Notes: a model not told the origin generated them from the sequence alone. DNA of 40,936 nt from Selenomonas sp. FOBRC6 (GCF_000286455.1 NZ_ALKG01000010.1:1-40936), one strand, 5' to 3'; positions 26,511 through 35,294 are shown, numbered from the stretch's first letter. Numbers and translations: made by a program.

Positions 26511-27189
26511 ATTCGATATTGCAGATGTCCTTGCCGCAGTTCTCGCAGTGGATCTCCGCCTTGAGAAATTCGATGTCCTTGATGAGGATGAGGTGACCAC
26601 GCATCGCAATCACATCATTCTTTTTGAGATCGGCAAGCATGCGGTTGAGACTCTCGCGCGCGGATGCCGAGTAGTTCGCAAGTTCCTGATTCGTCAACGG
26701 CACGGAGATGAGAATCCCCTCATCCGTCTGCATCCCGTAGCTGTTCGCAAGGCGAATGAGCGTCGAGTAGAGCGCACCCTTCTTCCCGTAAAGCACAAGG
26801 TCACGGAACTTCAGATGCTGCTTGCGCATGTGCAGACCGATCAGCTTGAGAAGCGCAATTGATAGATGCGGGTGCTTCTCGAGATAGGATTGCAGCACGG
26901 GGAACTCGATCGCATAGACCTCCGACGCGCTGCGTGCAACCGCACTGAAAATATAGGTTGGAGTTTCCTCATAGAGCGGTAGCTCGCCGATAAGACTCCC
27001 TTTCGTCGCAAGGCGCAGCGACAGGACGCGCCCTGACTCACCATATTTTACGATAAAGATATGCCCCGAGCGCACAATGTAGAAATAGCGCGCCGACGTG
27101 CCCTCACGAAACAGATACGCCCCATCATGCAGCGATATCACCTTCCCCGGGATCGACATCATCTCCCGAATGAGCGCCTCCTGATCCAC
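26509..27189 (-). CDS. fnr: Oxygen-responsive FNR regulator of Bacillus topology
   Basis: Crp/Fnr regulator of 226 residues. A beta-roll sensory domain fills about residues 10-115, a dimer helix follows, and the HTH is at about 165-192 with recognition helix SARESLNRML: Arg178-Glu179-x3-Arg183, the same spacing as the TGTGA-reading residues of Crp. The last 12 residues hold Cys215, Cys218 and Cys223 (CENCGKDIC, CX2CX4C), the spacing of the C-terminal [4Fe-4S] ligands in B. subtilis Fnr (227, 230, 235); Asp130 lies near the place of its fourth ligand Asp141. The GTG at 27189, with GGAGGTGA upstream, is chosen over a GTG inside that ribosome site. Divergent from narK with an FNR box between. 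Confidence 0.9.
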   Translation of the reverse strand: MDQEALIREMMSIPGKVISLHDGAYLFREGTSARYFYIVRSGHIFIVKYGESGRVLSLRLATKGSLIGELPLYEETPTYIFSAVARSASEVYAIEFPVLQSYLEKHPHLSIALLKLIGLHMRKQHLKFRDLVLYGKKGALYSTLIRLANSYGMQTDEGILISVPLTNQELANYSASARESLNRMLADLKKNDVIAMRGHLILIKDIEFLKAEIHCENCGKDICNIE

Positions 27190-27264
27190 AAGTCTCACCT
27201 CCGTTCATTTCATAGGACTCACCTATCATATTTTTTAATATTATCGAAAAAACTATGAAAAACC

Positions 27265-27280
27265 TGTGACATCGGTCACA
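27265..27280. promoter_or_regulatory. FNR box between fnr and narK
   Basis: TGTGA-CATCGG-TCACA is a perfect Crp/Bacillus-FNR palindrome. Its centre (27272.5) is exactly 41.5 bases before the predicted narK start, the class II activation position. A weak TAATAT at 27238-27243 on the minus strand would put fnr at the same distance, allowing autoregulation. Confidence 0.88.
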
Positions 27281-27301
27281 TCCAAGAGAAAAATTTTTCA
27301 C

Positions 27302-27307
27302 TATAAT
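27302..27307 (+). promoter_or_regulatory. narK -10 box
   Basis: TATAAT, with predicted start near 27314. No -35 hexamer is recognisable where the FNR box lies (CATCCA at 27279-27284), as expected for an activator-dependent promoter. Confidence 0.75.
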
Positions 27308-27327
27308 TTTTTCATATAAAATTCATA

Positions 27328-27364
27328 GGAAACTCTGATAAGGCACAACCTTCCTCAGTGTTTC
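27328..27364. repeat. Dispersed inverted-repeat element R4 in the narK leader
   Basis: GGAAACTCTGATAAGG (27328-27343) and CCTTCCTCAGTGTTTC (27349-27364) form an imperfect stem with a five-base loop. The left end matches the R1-R3 ends. It lies inside the narK 5' leader, about 14 bases before the ribosome site. Confidence 0.6.
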
Positions 27365-27390
27365 ACGAAATCATTATGGGAGAGATGCAA

Positions 27391-28734
27391 ATGGAAAACA
27401 AAGACATCCTCGCCGCTCTCGGCGAGAATCCGTCACGGCGCGATATCCTCGCGCATTGGGATCCGGAGAACGAGGCATTCTGGAAGAAATACGGCGAGCG
27501 CGTCGCAAAACAGAATCTCTACACCTCGACGTGGGCGCTGACCCTCGCCTTCGTCGCGTGGACGATGTGGGCGACGATTGCCGCACAGCTCAATCAAGTG
27601 GGCTTTCACTTCACGGACAACGAGATCTTCACGCTCGCAGCGCTGCCGGGACTCGTCGGCGCAACCGGACGACTCATCTACACCTACCTCCCCGCTATCG
27701 TCGGCGGGCGCAACTGGACGTTCATCTCGACCGCCCTCCTGCTCATCCCGCTCATCGGTCTCGGCAATGCCCTTACGGACACAACGACGACCTATGATAC
27801 CTTTGTCCTCCTAGTAGCAGGCATCGGCATTGCGGGCGCAAACTTCTCTTCGTCCATGGCGAACATCGGCTTCTTCTTCCCAAAGGCGCAGAAGGGTCTC
27901 GCCCTCGGCATCAACGCCGGCATCGGCAACCTCGGCGTTTCGCTCATCTATCTGACGGCGCCGATGCTCCTCGGAGCGAGCTTCGGCGGACTCTTCGGTG
28001 AGCCGCTCATGAACGCGGCGGGCAAGGAGGTCTACCTTCAGAACGTCTGCTACTTCTGGGCGATTCCGACCGCGCTCACCCTCGTCCTCGTCTGGATGTT
28101 CATGGACAATCTGCCCATCCCGAAGCAGAGTCCGCGCAGCATGATGTCCATCTTCGGCAACAAGCACACGTGGCTTATCACGGTCATCTACACCTGCGGC
28201 TTCGGTTCGTTCATCGGCTACTCCGCAGCTCTCGCACTCCTCGTCAACCGCGAGTTCCCCGAAGTCTCCTTCGCCTACGCGGGATTCCTCGGGCCATTCA
28301 TCGGCGCGGGCGTGCGCCCCATCGGCGGCTGGGTCTCGGACAAGGTCAACAGCGGCTCGAAGGTTACGTTCTACTCGCTGCTGCTGATGCTTGTTGCCTG
28401 TTTCGTCACCATGCTCGGCATCCAGGCGCACAACTTCGCACTCTTCTTCGGCTCATTCCTCGTGCTCTTCTTCTCAACGGGCTTCATCAATGCAGCATCG
28501 TTCCGCATGATCCCGTTCGTCTTCGAAAATCCCGTGCACGCCTCGCTCGTCACAGGTTTTACAGCAGCAATTGCAGCATACGGTGCCTTCTTCATCCCGA
28601 AACTCTTCGGACTTTCGTACGCAACGCAGGGCAATGTTATCCCCGCATTCTATTTCCTCATTGGATTCACCTTTCTGACCATCATTATTACATATGTATT
28701 CTACGCACGCAAGGGCAGCGGCATCAAATGCTGA
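27391..28734 (+). CDS. narK: Nitrate/nitrite transporter NarK
   Basis: Inner-membrane major-facilitator carrier of 447 residues with 12 helices that brings nitrate in and exchanges it for nitrite. The nitrate signature is seen in GIAGANFSSSMANIGFFFP and GINAGIGNLGVS, and substrate Arg residues are visible in GATGRLIY and GAGVRPIGGW. The N-terminal 40 residues are hydrophilic, as in NarK/NarU. The ATG at 27391 follows GGGAGAG by six bases; the ATG at 27385 sits too near the ribosome site. It converges on narGHJI and shares a terminator with it. Controlled by the FNR box upstream. Confidence 0.95.
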   Translation: MENKDILAALGENPSRRDILAHWDPENEAFWKKYGERVAKQNLYTSTWALTLAFVAWTMWATIAAQLNQVGFHFTDNEIFTLAALPGLVGATGRLIYTYLPAIVGGRNWTFISTALLLIPLIGLGNALTDTTTTYDTFVLLVAGIGIAGANFSSSMANIGFFFPKAQKGLALGINAGIGNLGVSLIYLTAPMLLGASFGGLFGEPLMNAAGKEVYLQNVCYFWAIPTALTLVLVWMFMDNLPIPKQSPRSMMSIFGNKHTWLITVIYTCGFGSFIGYSAALALLVNREFPEVSFAYAGFLGPFIGAGVRPIGGWVSDKVNSGSKVTFYSLLLMLVACFVTMLGIQAHNFALFFGSFLVLFFSTGFINAASFRMIPFVFENPVHASLVTGFTAAIAAYGAFFIPKLFGLSYATQGNVIPAFYFLIGFTFLTIIITYVFYARKGSGIKC

Positions 28735-28749
28735 TGCACGCCCCCCGCT

Positions 28750-28791
28750 AAAAATCCCCCTTCGCACGATTTTCGCGCGAAGGGGGATTTT
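28750..28791. terminator. Bidirectional terminator between narK and narI
   Basis: AAAATCCCCCTTCGC (28751-28765) pairs perfectly with GCGAAGGGGGATTTT (28777-28791), a 15-bp stem flanked by A and T runs. Confidence 0.92.
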
Positions 28792-28803
28792 CTATCCACC
28801 GAT

Positions 28804-29469
28804 TTATTTTTTCCGATAGATGATCGGATTCCTCACCAGATACTCAAACGGTGCGCTGAGACAGTGGACGAGGCGCGTGAACGGGAAGAGGAACGCGACT
28901 GCCATCCACGAGAACATATGGATTCGGAACATGAGCGGCACGTTCTCCATGTAGTCGATCTCGGGGCTGAGCGCGAGAACCGAGCGGAACCACGGCGAGA
29001 TGGTCTCGCGGTAGTCAAAACCGCCCTGCACGGCGTTCAGCGTCGTGGACGCACAGCCTGTGAAGATCGCAAGGAAGAGGAATAAGTAAAGCCACTTGTC
29101 CATCGTCGACGTGTTGACCGCCATGCGGTCCTTGCCGAAACGGCGGATGAGGAGCAGAATGAAGCCCCCGAAGAAGAGCACGCCTGCGGGCGCGCCGCCG
29201 CCGAGTGCGATCATGTGGTAGAGGTGCTCGTCGATGCCCGCCGCCTCGGTCATGAACTTCGGGATGAGCACGCCAATGACGTGCCCGCCAAATGCCATGA
29301 CAAGACCAAGGTGGAACATGGGTCCCGCGATCTTCAGGTCGCTCTTGGAGAGGAACTGACTCGACTTCGTCGTCCAGTTCCGCTCAGAAACAGTGTAGCG
29401 CACAATCGTCCCCACGATGAGGAACGTGAACGCGATGTAGGGGAGTATGCCCCATGCGAATTGTTTCAT
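28804..29469 (-). CDS. narI: Respiratory nitrate reductase gamma subunit (cytochrome b)
   Basis: Membrane subunit of 221 residues with five helices; it oxidises menaquinol and passes electrons through two b hemes to NarH. The four axial histidines are visible: His53 and His63 in helix 2 (FHLGLVMAFGGH) and His184 and His202 in helix 5, each three less than in E. coli NarI (56, 66, 187, 205). Its ATG overlaps the narJ stop (TAATG). Last gene of narGHJI, followed by a strong terminator shared with narK. Confidence 0.96.
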   Translation of the reverse strand: MKQFAWGILPYIAFTFLIVGTIVRYTVSERNWTTKSSQFLSKSDLKIAGPMFHLGLVMAFGGHVIGVLIPKFMTEAAGIDEHLYHMIALGGGAPAGVLFFGGFILLLIRRFGKDRMAVNTSTMDKWLYLFLFLAIFTGCASTTLNAVQGGFDYRETISPWFRSVLALSPEIDYMENVPLMFRIHMFSWMAVAFLFPFTRLVHCLSAPFEYLVRNPIIYRKK

Positions 29470-29999
29470 TATGCTGTCCTCCCTTCGAGTCCCGCCGCCT
29501 CCGTGAGCACGACATCGAGGAGAAACGCATAGGGCAGCTTCGCCTCGATCAGACGGTCGCGCAGGAGTTCCAGTTTCGGACGCACCTCGGTCAGGATGTG
29601 CAGTGCCTGTTTATCCGGCACCGCCGCCGCAAGTTCGAGGATCGCGGGCAGGTAGTCGGGCAGTTCGTGATCGAGGTCATAGCCCGCATCGAGGAAAAGC
29701 TGCTTGTATGCGAGCATTTCCTCGGACTGCTTCCCGAAATCCGTACGGTTGTGCGTCGTGAGGTAGAGGTTCGTATTCTGCGAGAAGTCAAAGGCACGTA
29801 CGTAGGCATCCTCGAACTCCTGCCGGTCGCTCTCGCCGATGTAGCCAAAGAACTCCTCGAACACCTCGCGCGACTGCGGACGCTCGACATCCGCAACTGC
29901 CGCTGCATGGGTGGGAACGCCCTCCCACCACTCTGCCGAGGGGTACTCGAACAGGTAGGAGGTGAGGAGGAGCGGTGTCTGAATGCAGTTCGTATCCAT
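29469..29999 (-). CDS. narJ: Nitrate reductase assembly chaperone
   Basis: Cytosolic chaperone of 176 residues of the NarJ/TorD type. It holds apo-NarG until the Mo cofactor and FS0 cluster are inserted and helps membrane docking. The family core is DFSQNTNLYLTTHNRTD and, further on, ELPDYLPAILELAA. The ATG at 29999 overlaps the narH stop (TGATG) and has GGAGGG 8 bases upstream; a start nine bases earlier is possible but lacks spacing. The order narG-H-J-I is the canonical one. Confidence 0.94.
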   Translation of the reverse strand: MDTNCIQTPLLLTSYLFEYPSAEWWEGVPTHAAAVADVERPQSREVFEEFFGYIGESDRQEFEDAYVRAFDFSQNTNLYLTTHNRTDFGKQSEEMLAYKQLFLDAGYDLDHELPDYLPAILELAAAVPDKQALHILTEVRPKLELLRDRLIEAKLPYAFLLDVVLTEAAGLEGRTA

Positions 30000-31420
30000 C
30001 AGCAGCACCCTCCGGGACAGGCATAGCCGACCGAGCCCTGCAGCTCGCGCAGTTTCTCATGCGTGACATCCTGAAGCCCCGCAGGGATGTTGAAACGCTC
30101 GCGGCGTTTCGCAAGCCCGAGGAGACGGTACATCGCCTCGTAGGTTTCCACATCGTGCGTCAGATTCGCAGGCAGAGCATCGCCCGTCTGCTTTGCACGC
30201 ATGACGGCACGCAGTTCGAGGAGGACGTGCAGCACGCGCTCAATCGCCGCCTCATCGCCCGCCGTGAGGAGCTGTGCAAGGTAGGCAACGGGAATGCGCA
30301 TCTCCGCCGCACCCGGGAAGAACACCTTCTCCTCGACGCGCCGTGCAATCGGGCTGAGGGGCGGGACGTACCAGACATTCGGCAGCGTGCGGTACTCCGG
30401 ATGGAGCGGGAACGCGAGCTGCCACTCGGCGATCAGCTTGTACGAGGGCGAGTTCTGCGCCGCACGCATCCAGCGGTCGGGGATGCCCGCCTCCTTTGCC
30501 GCCGCGATCGTCTTCGGATCGTTTGGATCGCAGAGCGCACCGAGGTATGCCTTGTAGATGTCCTTTGGGTCGGGGGTGGATGCCGCCGCCTTGACCTTGT
30601 CCGCATCGTAGAGCAGGACACCGATATAGCGCATACGCCCGACACAGCCGTCACTGCACACGGTCGGCAGACCGTTCTCCAGACGCGGGAAGCAGAACGT
30701 GCACTTCTCCGCCTTGTTCGTCTCCCAGTTGTAATAGATCTTTTTATAGGGACACGACGGAACGCAGTGCCGCCAGCCACGGCAGCCGTCCTGCGAGATG
30801 AGCACCACGCCGTCCTCGTCGCGCTTGTAGATCGCGCCCGAGGGGCACGCCGCGACGCACGCGGGGTTGAGACAGTGGTTGCACAGGCGCGGCAGATGCT
30901 TCATGAAGATGTCGTGGAACTCGAGCGTGATCTCCTGTCCCATCTTCGCGAGGTTGTAGTCCTTGCGTGCGGACGCGCCGTCGGCGAGATCGTCCTCCCA
31001 GTTCGGCCCCCACTTGATCTCCATGCGCTTCTGCGTGATGAGCGAGCGCGGGCGCGCCACGGGCTGATGGTTGCGCCGCTTCCCGTGAATCAGCGTCTCG
31101 TAGTCGTACGTCCACGGCTCGTAGTAGTCGTCCATCTCGGGCTGCTGCGGATGATAGAACAGCTTTGCAAGACGCGTCGTCATTCCGCCGGTCTTGAGGC
31201 CGAGTTTTCCATCGCGCAGCTCCCAGCCGCCCTTCCATTTCTCCTGATTCTCCCACTGCTTCGGATAGCCGATGCCGGGCTTGGTCTCGACGTTGTTGAA
31301 ATACATATACTCCGCGCCGCGCCGGTTCGTCCAGACGTTCTTGCAGAGGATGGAGCACGTATGACAGCCGATGCACTTGTCGAGATTCATGACCATCGCA
31401 ATCTGTGCTTTAATCTTCAA
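29999..31420 (-). CDS. narH: Respiratory nitrate reductase beta subunit (iron-sulfur)
   Basis: 473 residues, electron wire between NarI and NarG on the cytoplasmic face. The first ferredoxin cluster has Cys16, Cys19, Cys22 and Cys26, the same numbers as E. coli NarH; further groups are LCNHCLNPACVAACP, CRGWRHCVPSCP (the Trp replacing a Cys makes the [3Fe-4S] cluster) and CTFC...CSDGC. The C-terminus ends in an unusual PGGCC. The start is a TTG at 31420, overlapping the end of narG by 11 bases and preceded by AGGAGG nine bases away; the next ATG would cut into the first cluster motif region. Cotranscribed with narG. Confidence 0.96.
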   Translation of the reverse strand: MKIKAQIAMVMNLDKCIGCHTCSILCKNVWTNRRGAEYMYFNNVETKPGIGYPKQWENQEKWKGGWELRDGKLGLKTGGMTTRLAKLFYHPQQPEMDDYYEPWTYDYETLIHGKRRNHQPVARPRSLITQKRMEIKWGPNWEDDLADGASARKDYNLAKMGQEITLEFHDIFMKHLPRLCNHCLNPACVAACPSGAIYKRDEDGVVLISQDGCRGWRHCVPSCPYKKIYYNWETNKAEKCTFCFPRLENGLPTVCSDGCVGRMRYIGVLLYDADKVKAAASTPDPKDIYKAYLGALCDPNDPKTIAAAKEAGIPDRWMRAAQNSPSYKLIAEWQLAFPLHPEYRTLPNVWYVPPLSPIARRVEEKVFFPGAAEMRIPVAYLAQLLTAGDEAAIERVLHVLLELRAVMRAKQTGDALPANLTHDVETYEAMYRLLGLAKRRERFNIPAGLQDVTHEKLRELQGSVGYACPGGCC

Positions 31421-34400
31421 GCCAATCTACCTCCTCCATGCGCCGCACGACGACGTACGAGTCGCGCTGATTGCCCGTCGGGCCATAGTAGTTGAAACCG
31501 TAGCTAAGCTGCCCATAGCCGCCGATGAGGTGGGTGGGCTTGATGTGGATGTGCGTCGGCGTGTTGTGCGTGCCCGCGCGCGTGCCCGAGATCTTCGAGC
31601 CCGGCACGTTGATGTGGCGATCCTGCGCGTGGTGCATAAAGACCGCACCGTGCGGGATACGCGGCGAGACGACGACGCGCGAGGCGACGACACCGTTGCG
31701 GTTGTACAGCTCGATCCAGTCGTTGTCCTTCACGCCGATCTCCGCCGCATCCTTCTCGCTCATCCAGACACTCTGTCCGCCACGGAACATCGTGAGCATC
31801 TGCTGCGCGTCGAAGTACATGCTGTGCGTGCTCCACTTGTTATGGGGCGTGAGGTACTTCAGCGTGATTTCCTTCTGCGTACCGTTCAGCGACTTGTTCA
31901 TCGGACGGAAGTCGAGGATCGGGCGGTAGACCGCCTGTGCCTCGCCGAACTCGCGCATGACCTCGTGATCCATGTAGAAATGCTGGCGCCCCGTGAGTGT
32001 ACGGAACGGGATCAGCTCCTCCACATTGTTCGTAAAGGGCGTATAGCGGCGGTTCTGGTTGCTGCCCGTAAAGGTCGGTGCCGTGATCGTCTCACGCGGC
32101 TGTGCGATGACCTGATCGTAGGTGAACCGCTCGTCCTCGCGATCCTTCGCGAGCTTCGCGAGGGTGTCGAGCCCCGTGCGCTTCTCCACCGCCTCCCATG
32201 CGCGGACGGCCGTCCTGCCGCAGGTCGTCGGGGACATGCCGAGCACGGCGTCAATCGCCTGCCGCGCCTCGTAGATGGAGGGACAGCCGTAGGACACATA
32301 GTCCTTGTTCTGAATGATGCCGTTGCGCTGACGAATCTCCTCGTAGTCCTCCGCCGAATCCCACGTATTGCCGTGGCTCGCCGTCTTGCCCCCCGCATTG
32401 GGACCGAGCGCGATCCACTTCTCATAGAGCTTCGTGTAGTCAATCGTGTTCGACGCGATGTTGGGCATCGTCTTGCCGGGGATCGGCTCACACTCGCCCT
32501 TGCTCCAGTCGCGCACGATGCCGTCCGGCTGCGCCAGCTCCGCCTCGCTGTCATGCCCGAGCGGGGTCGCAGCGATGTTCGTGTACGGCGTGAGCTTTGC
32601 GTCCTTTGCGACCTCGGACACCGCCTGTGCCAGTGTACGGTAGATGTCCCAGTCTGTGCGCGACTCCCAGAGCGGATCGACCGCTGGCTGGAAGGGGTGG
32701 ACGAACGGGTGCATATCCGTCGAGGAGAGGTCGGTCTTCTCGTACCACGTCGCCGTCGGCAGCACGATGTCGGAGTAAAGTGCGTTGCCCGCCATGCGGA
32801 AATCGAGCGAAACGAGGAGGTCGAGCTTGCCCTCGAGCGCGCCGCCCGGCTGCATGAGCTCCTCCTTCTCGCGCCACTTCACCTCCTGCGGGCGCGTCGC
32901 ACAGTCCTCCTCCTGGAAGATGCTGTTCTCCGTGCCGAGAAGGTATTTGAGGAAGTAGTCGTTGCCCTTCGCGGACGAGCCGAGCAGGTTGCACCGCCAG
33001 ACAAAGAGGTTGCGCGGGAAATTCTCCGGTGCATCGGGGTCTTCCCATGCGAACTTCAGGCTCTTGTCCTTCAGGCTCTTGACGATGTATTCCTTGATGC
33101 CGTCCGCGCCCTCGAAGCCCGCCGCCTTTGCATCCGCCGCGAGGTCGTTCGAGCCGCGGTTGAACGTCGGATAGGACGGTGCCCAGCCGAGGCGCGCCGC
33201 GAGCACGGCATAGTCCGCTGCGTGATTGTAGCGTGCGTTCTCGTTCGCCGCCGTCAGTGCGTCCGTCTGGATCTCGTCGCTGCGCCACTGGTCGGTCGCG
33301 AAGTAGTAGAATGAGGTGGAGTTGAGCAGCTTCGGCGGCGCCTGCCAGTCCGTGCCCGTCATGATGCGCGCCCAGCCCTCGTTCGGACGGAGCTTCTCCT
33401 GTCCGACGTAGTGCGCCCAGCCGCCGCCGTTGCGTCCCTCGCAGCCCGTGAAGAGCAGGAGGTTGATGATCGTACGGTAGACGACGTCCGCATGGAACCA
33501 GTGGTTGATGCCACCGCCCATGATAATCATGGTTCTGCCGTTCGTCTTGATGGCGTTGTCCGCGATCTCGCGTGCAGTCTTGATGACGAGATCGGGCGAA
33601 ATGCCCGTGTACTTCTCCTGCCACGCGGGCGTATATGGGGTGTCGTCCTCGTACGAGCCTGCGCTCTCGCCGCCGATGCCGCGATCAATCGCATAGTTTG
33701 CAAGCGTGAGGTCATAGACCGTCGTGACGAGCACCTCGCCGTCCGCCGTCTTCACGCTGCGCACAGGCAGAGCACGCGGCAGCGTACGCTCCCTGCGGTC
33801 GTTGCCGAAGTACGGCAGCTGCACCTCAACCGTCCCCGTCTTGTCATCCCAGACGGAGAGACGCGGGCAGATCTCCGCGCCCGTGTCGCGGTTCTCCTCG
33901 CGGATGTTCCACTTCTCCTGCGTCGACCAGCGCTCGCCGAGCGTGCCGTTCGGAATGACGATCTCGCCCGTCACATCGTCCACGACGTAGTAGCGGAAGT
34001 CCGCGTGCTTCTCGTCGCGTCCCATGTCGCGCGAGGAGAGCATACGCCCGGGGATGTACGTGCCGTCCTCTTTCTTCTCGATGCGCACGAGGAACGGGAA
34101 GTCCGTATACTTCCGCGTGTACTCGAGGAAGAACGGCGTGGTTTTATCAACGTAGTATTCCTTGAGAATGACGTGCCCCATCGCCATCGCCATTGCGGAG
34201 TCGCTGCCGACCTTGAGCGGGATCCACGTATCCGCGAACATCGAGGACTCGGCATAGTCGGGCGCGATGGAGACAACCTTTGTCCCCTTGTAGCGCACCT
34301 CCGCCATAAAGTGTGCGTCCGGCGTGCGCGTGAGCGGTACATTCGAGCCCCACGTGATGAGGTAGCCTGCATTGTACCAATCGCTCGACTCGGGCACGTC

Positions 34401-35105
34401 CGTCTGCTCGCCCCAGATCTGCGGGCTCGCGGGAGGCAGATCGGCGTACCAGTCGTAGAACGAGAGCCCAACGCCGCCCATGAGCTGCATGAAGCGGATG
34501 CCCGCCGCATAGCTCAGCATCGACATCGCTGGGATAACAGAGAAGCCGAAGATGCGGTCGGAGCCGTAGGTGTACGCCGTGTAGAGCACGGAGGCGGCGA
34601 TCAGCTCGCTGACCTCCTGCCAGTTCGAGCGCACAAAGCCGCCCATGCCGCGTGCCTGCTTGTACTGCTTCTTCTTTGCGGGATCGGAGGCGATGCTCTT
34701 CCATGCCTCGTACGCGTTCGGATGCGCCGCACGCGCCTCACGCCAAAGAGCCGCGAGTTCCCCGCGCATATACGGGTACTTCACGCGGTGCGGACTGTAG
34801 AGATACCACGAGAACGTCGTCCCGCGCGGACAGCCGCGCGGCTCGAAGTCCGGCATATCCGGCGCCGTCTCCGGATAGTCGGTCGCCTGATTCTCCCACG
34901 CCACAATGCCGTTCTTGACGTGGACGTTCCAGCTGCACGAGCCCGTGCAGTTGACCCCGTGCGTCGTGCGGACCGTCTTGTCGAACGACCAGCGGTCGCG
35001 GTACATGTTCTCCCATGCGCGCCCGCCTTCGTGCGTCTCATTGTGACCGTCTGCGGATTTCGACGTCGGAATCAGATACTTGAACTTTTGAAAGATACTG
35101 CTCAC
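31410..35105 (-). CDS. narG: Respiratory nitrate reductase alpha subunit (molybdenum)
   Basis: Catalytic subunit of 1231 residues that reduces nitrate to nitrite at a Mo-bis-MGD centre on the cytoplasmic side. FS0 ligands His49, Cys53, Cys57 and Cys92 and the Mo ligand Asp222 (DWYADLPPASPQ) sit at the E. coli numbers exactly. There is no cleavable Tat signal, as usual for NarG. The start is GTG at 35105 with GGAGGGG seven bases before it. First gene of narGHJI; an FNR box lies about 85 bases upstream of the start codon. No Mo-cofactor genes are present in the window. Confidence 0.98.
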   Translation of the reverse strand: MSSIFQKFKYLIPTSKSADGHNETHEGGRAWENMYRDRWSFDKTVRTTHGVNCTGSCSWNVHVKNGIVAWENQATDYPETAPDMPDFEPRGCPRGTTFSWYLYSPHRVKYPYMRGELAALWREARAAHPNAYEAWKSIASDPAKKKQYKQARGMGGFVRSNWQEVSELIAASVLYTAYTYGSDRIFGFSVIPAMSMLSYAAGIRFMQLMGGVGLSFYDWYADLPPASPQIWGEQTDVPESSDWYNAGYLITWGSNVPLTRTPDAHFMAEVRYKGTKVVSIAPDYAESSMFADTWIPLKVGSDSAMAMAMGHVILKEYYVDKTTPFFLEYTRKYTDFPFLVRIEKKEDGTYIPGRMLSSRDMGRDEKHADFRYYVVDDVTGEIVIPNGTLGERWSTQEKWNIREENRDTGAEICPRLSVWDDKTGTVEVQLPYFGNDRRERTLPRALPVRSVKTADGEVLVTTVYDLTLANYAIDRGIGGESAGSYEDDTPYTPAWQEKYTGISPDLVIKTAREIADNAIKTNGRTMIIMGGGINHWFHADVVYRTIINLLLFTGCEGRNGGGWAHYVGQEKLRPNEGWARIMTGTDWQAPPKLLNSTSFYYFATDQWRSDEIQTDALTAANENARYNHAADYAVLAARLGWAPSYPTFNRGSNDLAADAKAAGFEGADGIKEYIVKSLKDKSLKFAWEDPDAPENFPRNLFVWRCNLLGSSAKGNDYFLKYLLGTENSIFQEEDCATRPQEVKWREKEELMQPGGALEGKLDLLVSLDFRMAGNALYSDIVLPTATWYEKTDLSSTDMHPFVHPFQPAVDPLWESRTDWDIYRTLAQAVSEVAKDAKLTPYTNIAATPLGHDSEAELAQPDGIVRDWSKGECEPIPGKTMPNIASNTIDYTKLYEKWIALGPNAGGKTASHGNTWDSAEDYEEIRQRNGIIQNKDYVSYGCPSIYEARQAIDAVLGMSPTTCGRTAVRAWEAVEKRTGLDTLAKLAKDREDERFTYDQVIAQPRETITAPTFTGSNQNRRYTPFTNNVEELIPFRTLTGRQHFYMDHEVMREFGEAQAVYRPILDFRPMNKSLNGTQKEITLKYLTPHNKWSTHSMYFDAQQMLTMFRGGQSVWMSEKDAAEIGVKDNDWIELYNRNGVVASRVVVSPRIPHGAVFMHHAQDRHINVPGSKISGTRAGTHNTPTHIHIKPTHLIGGYGQLSYGFNYYGPTGNQRDSYVVVRRMEEVDWLED

Positions 35106-35188
35106 GCCTTCACCCCTCCATTATTTTGGCTTTCATTGAAAAGGCTTATAGATACAATATAATCTTACTATACCGCTTCGGGCATGGA

Positions 35189-35204
35189 TGTGAGCAATAT
35201 CACA
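35189..35204. promoter_or_regulatory. FNR box upstream of narG
   Basis: TGTGA-GCAATA-TCACA, perfect match to the Bacillus FNR/Crp palindrome. For minus-strand narG, a TAAGAT -10 at 35162-35167 would put the box at -41.5; the better hexamer TATAGT at 35167-35172 would give -36.5, so the exact promoter is open. Confidence 0.85.
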
Positions 35205-35294
35205 GATTTACAAATTTTTATAGCTGAAACTTATTCTTTCTATCGCTTTTATCTATCAAAGAGCATTTGTCCATCTGTATACCGGATTTCTTAT

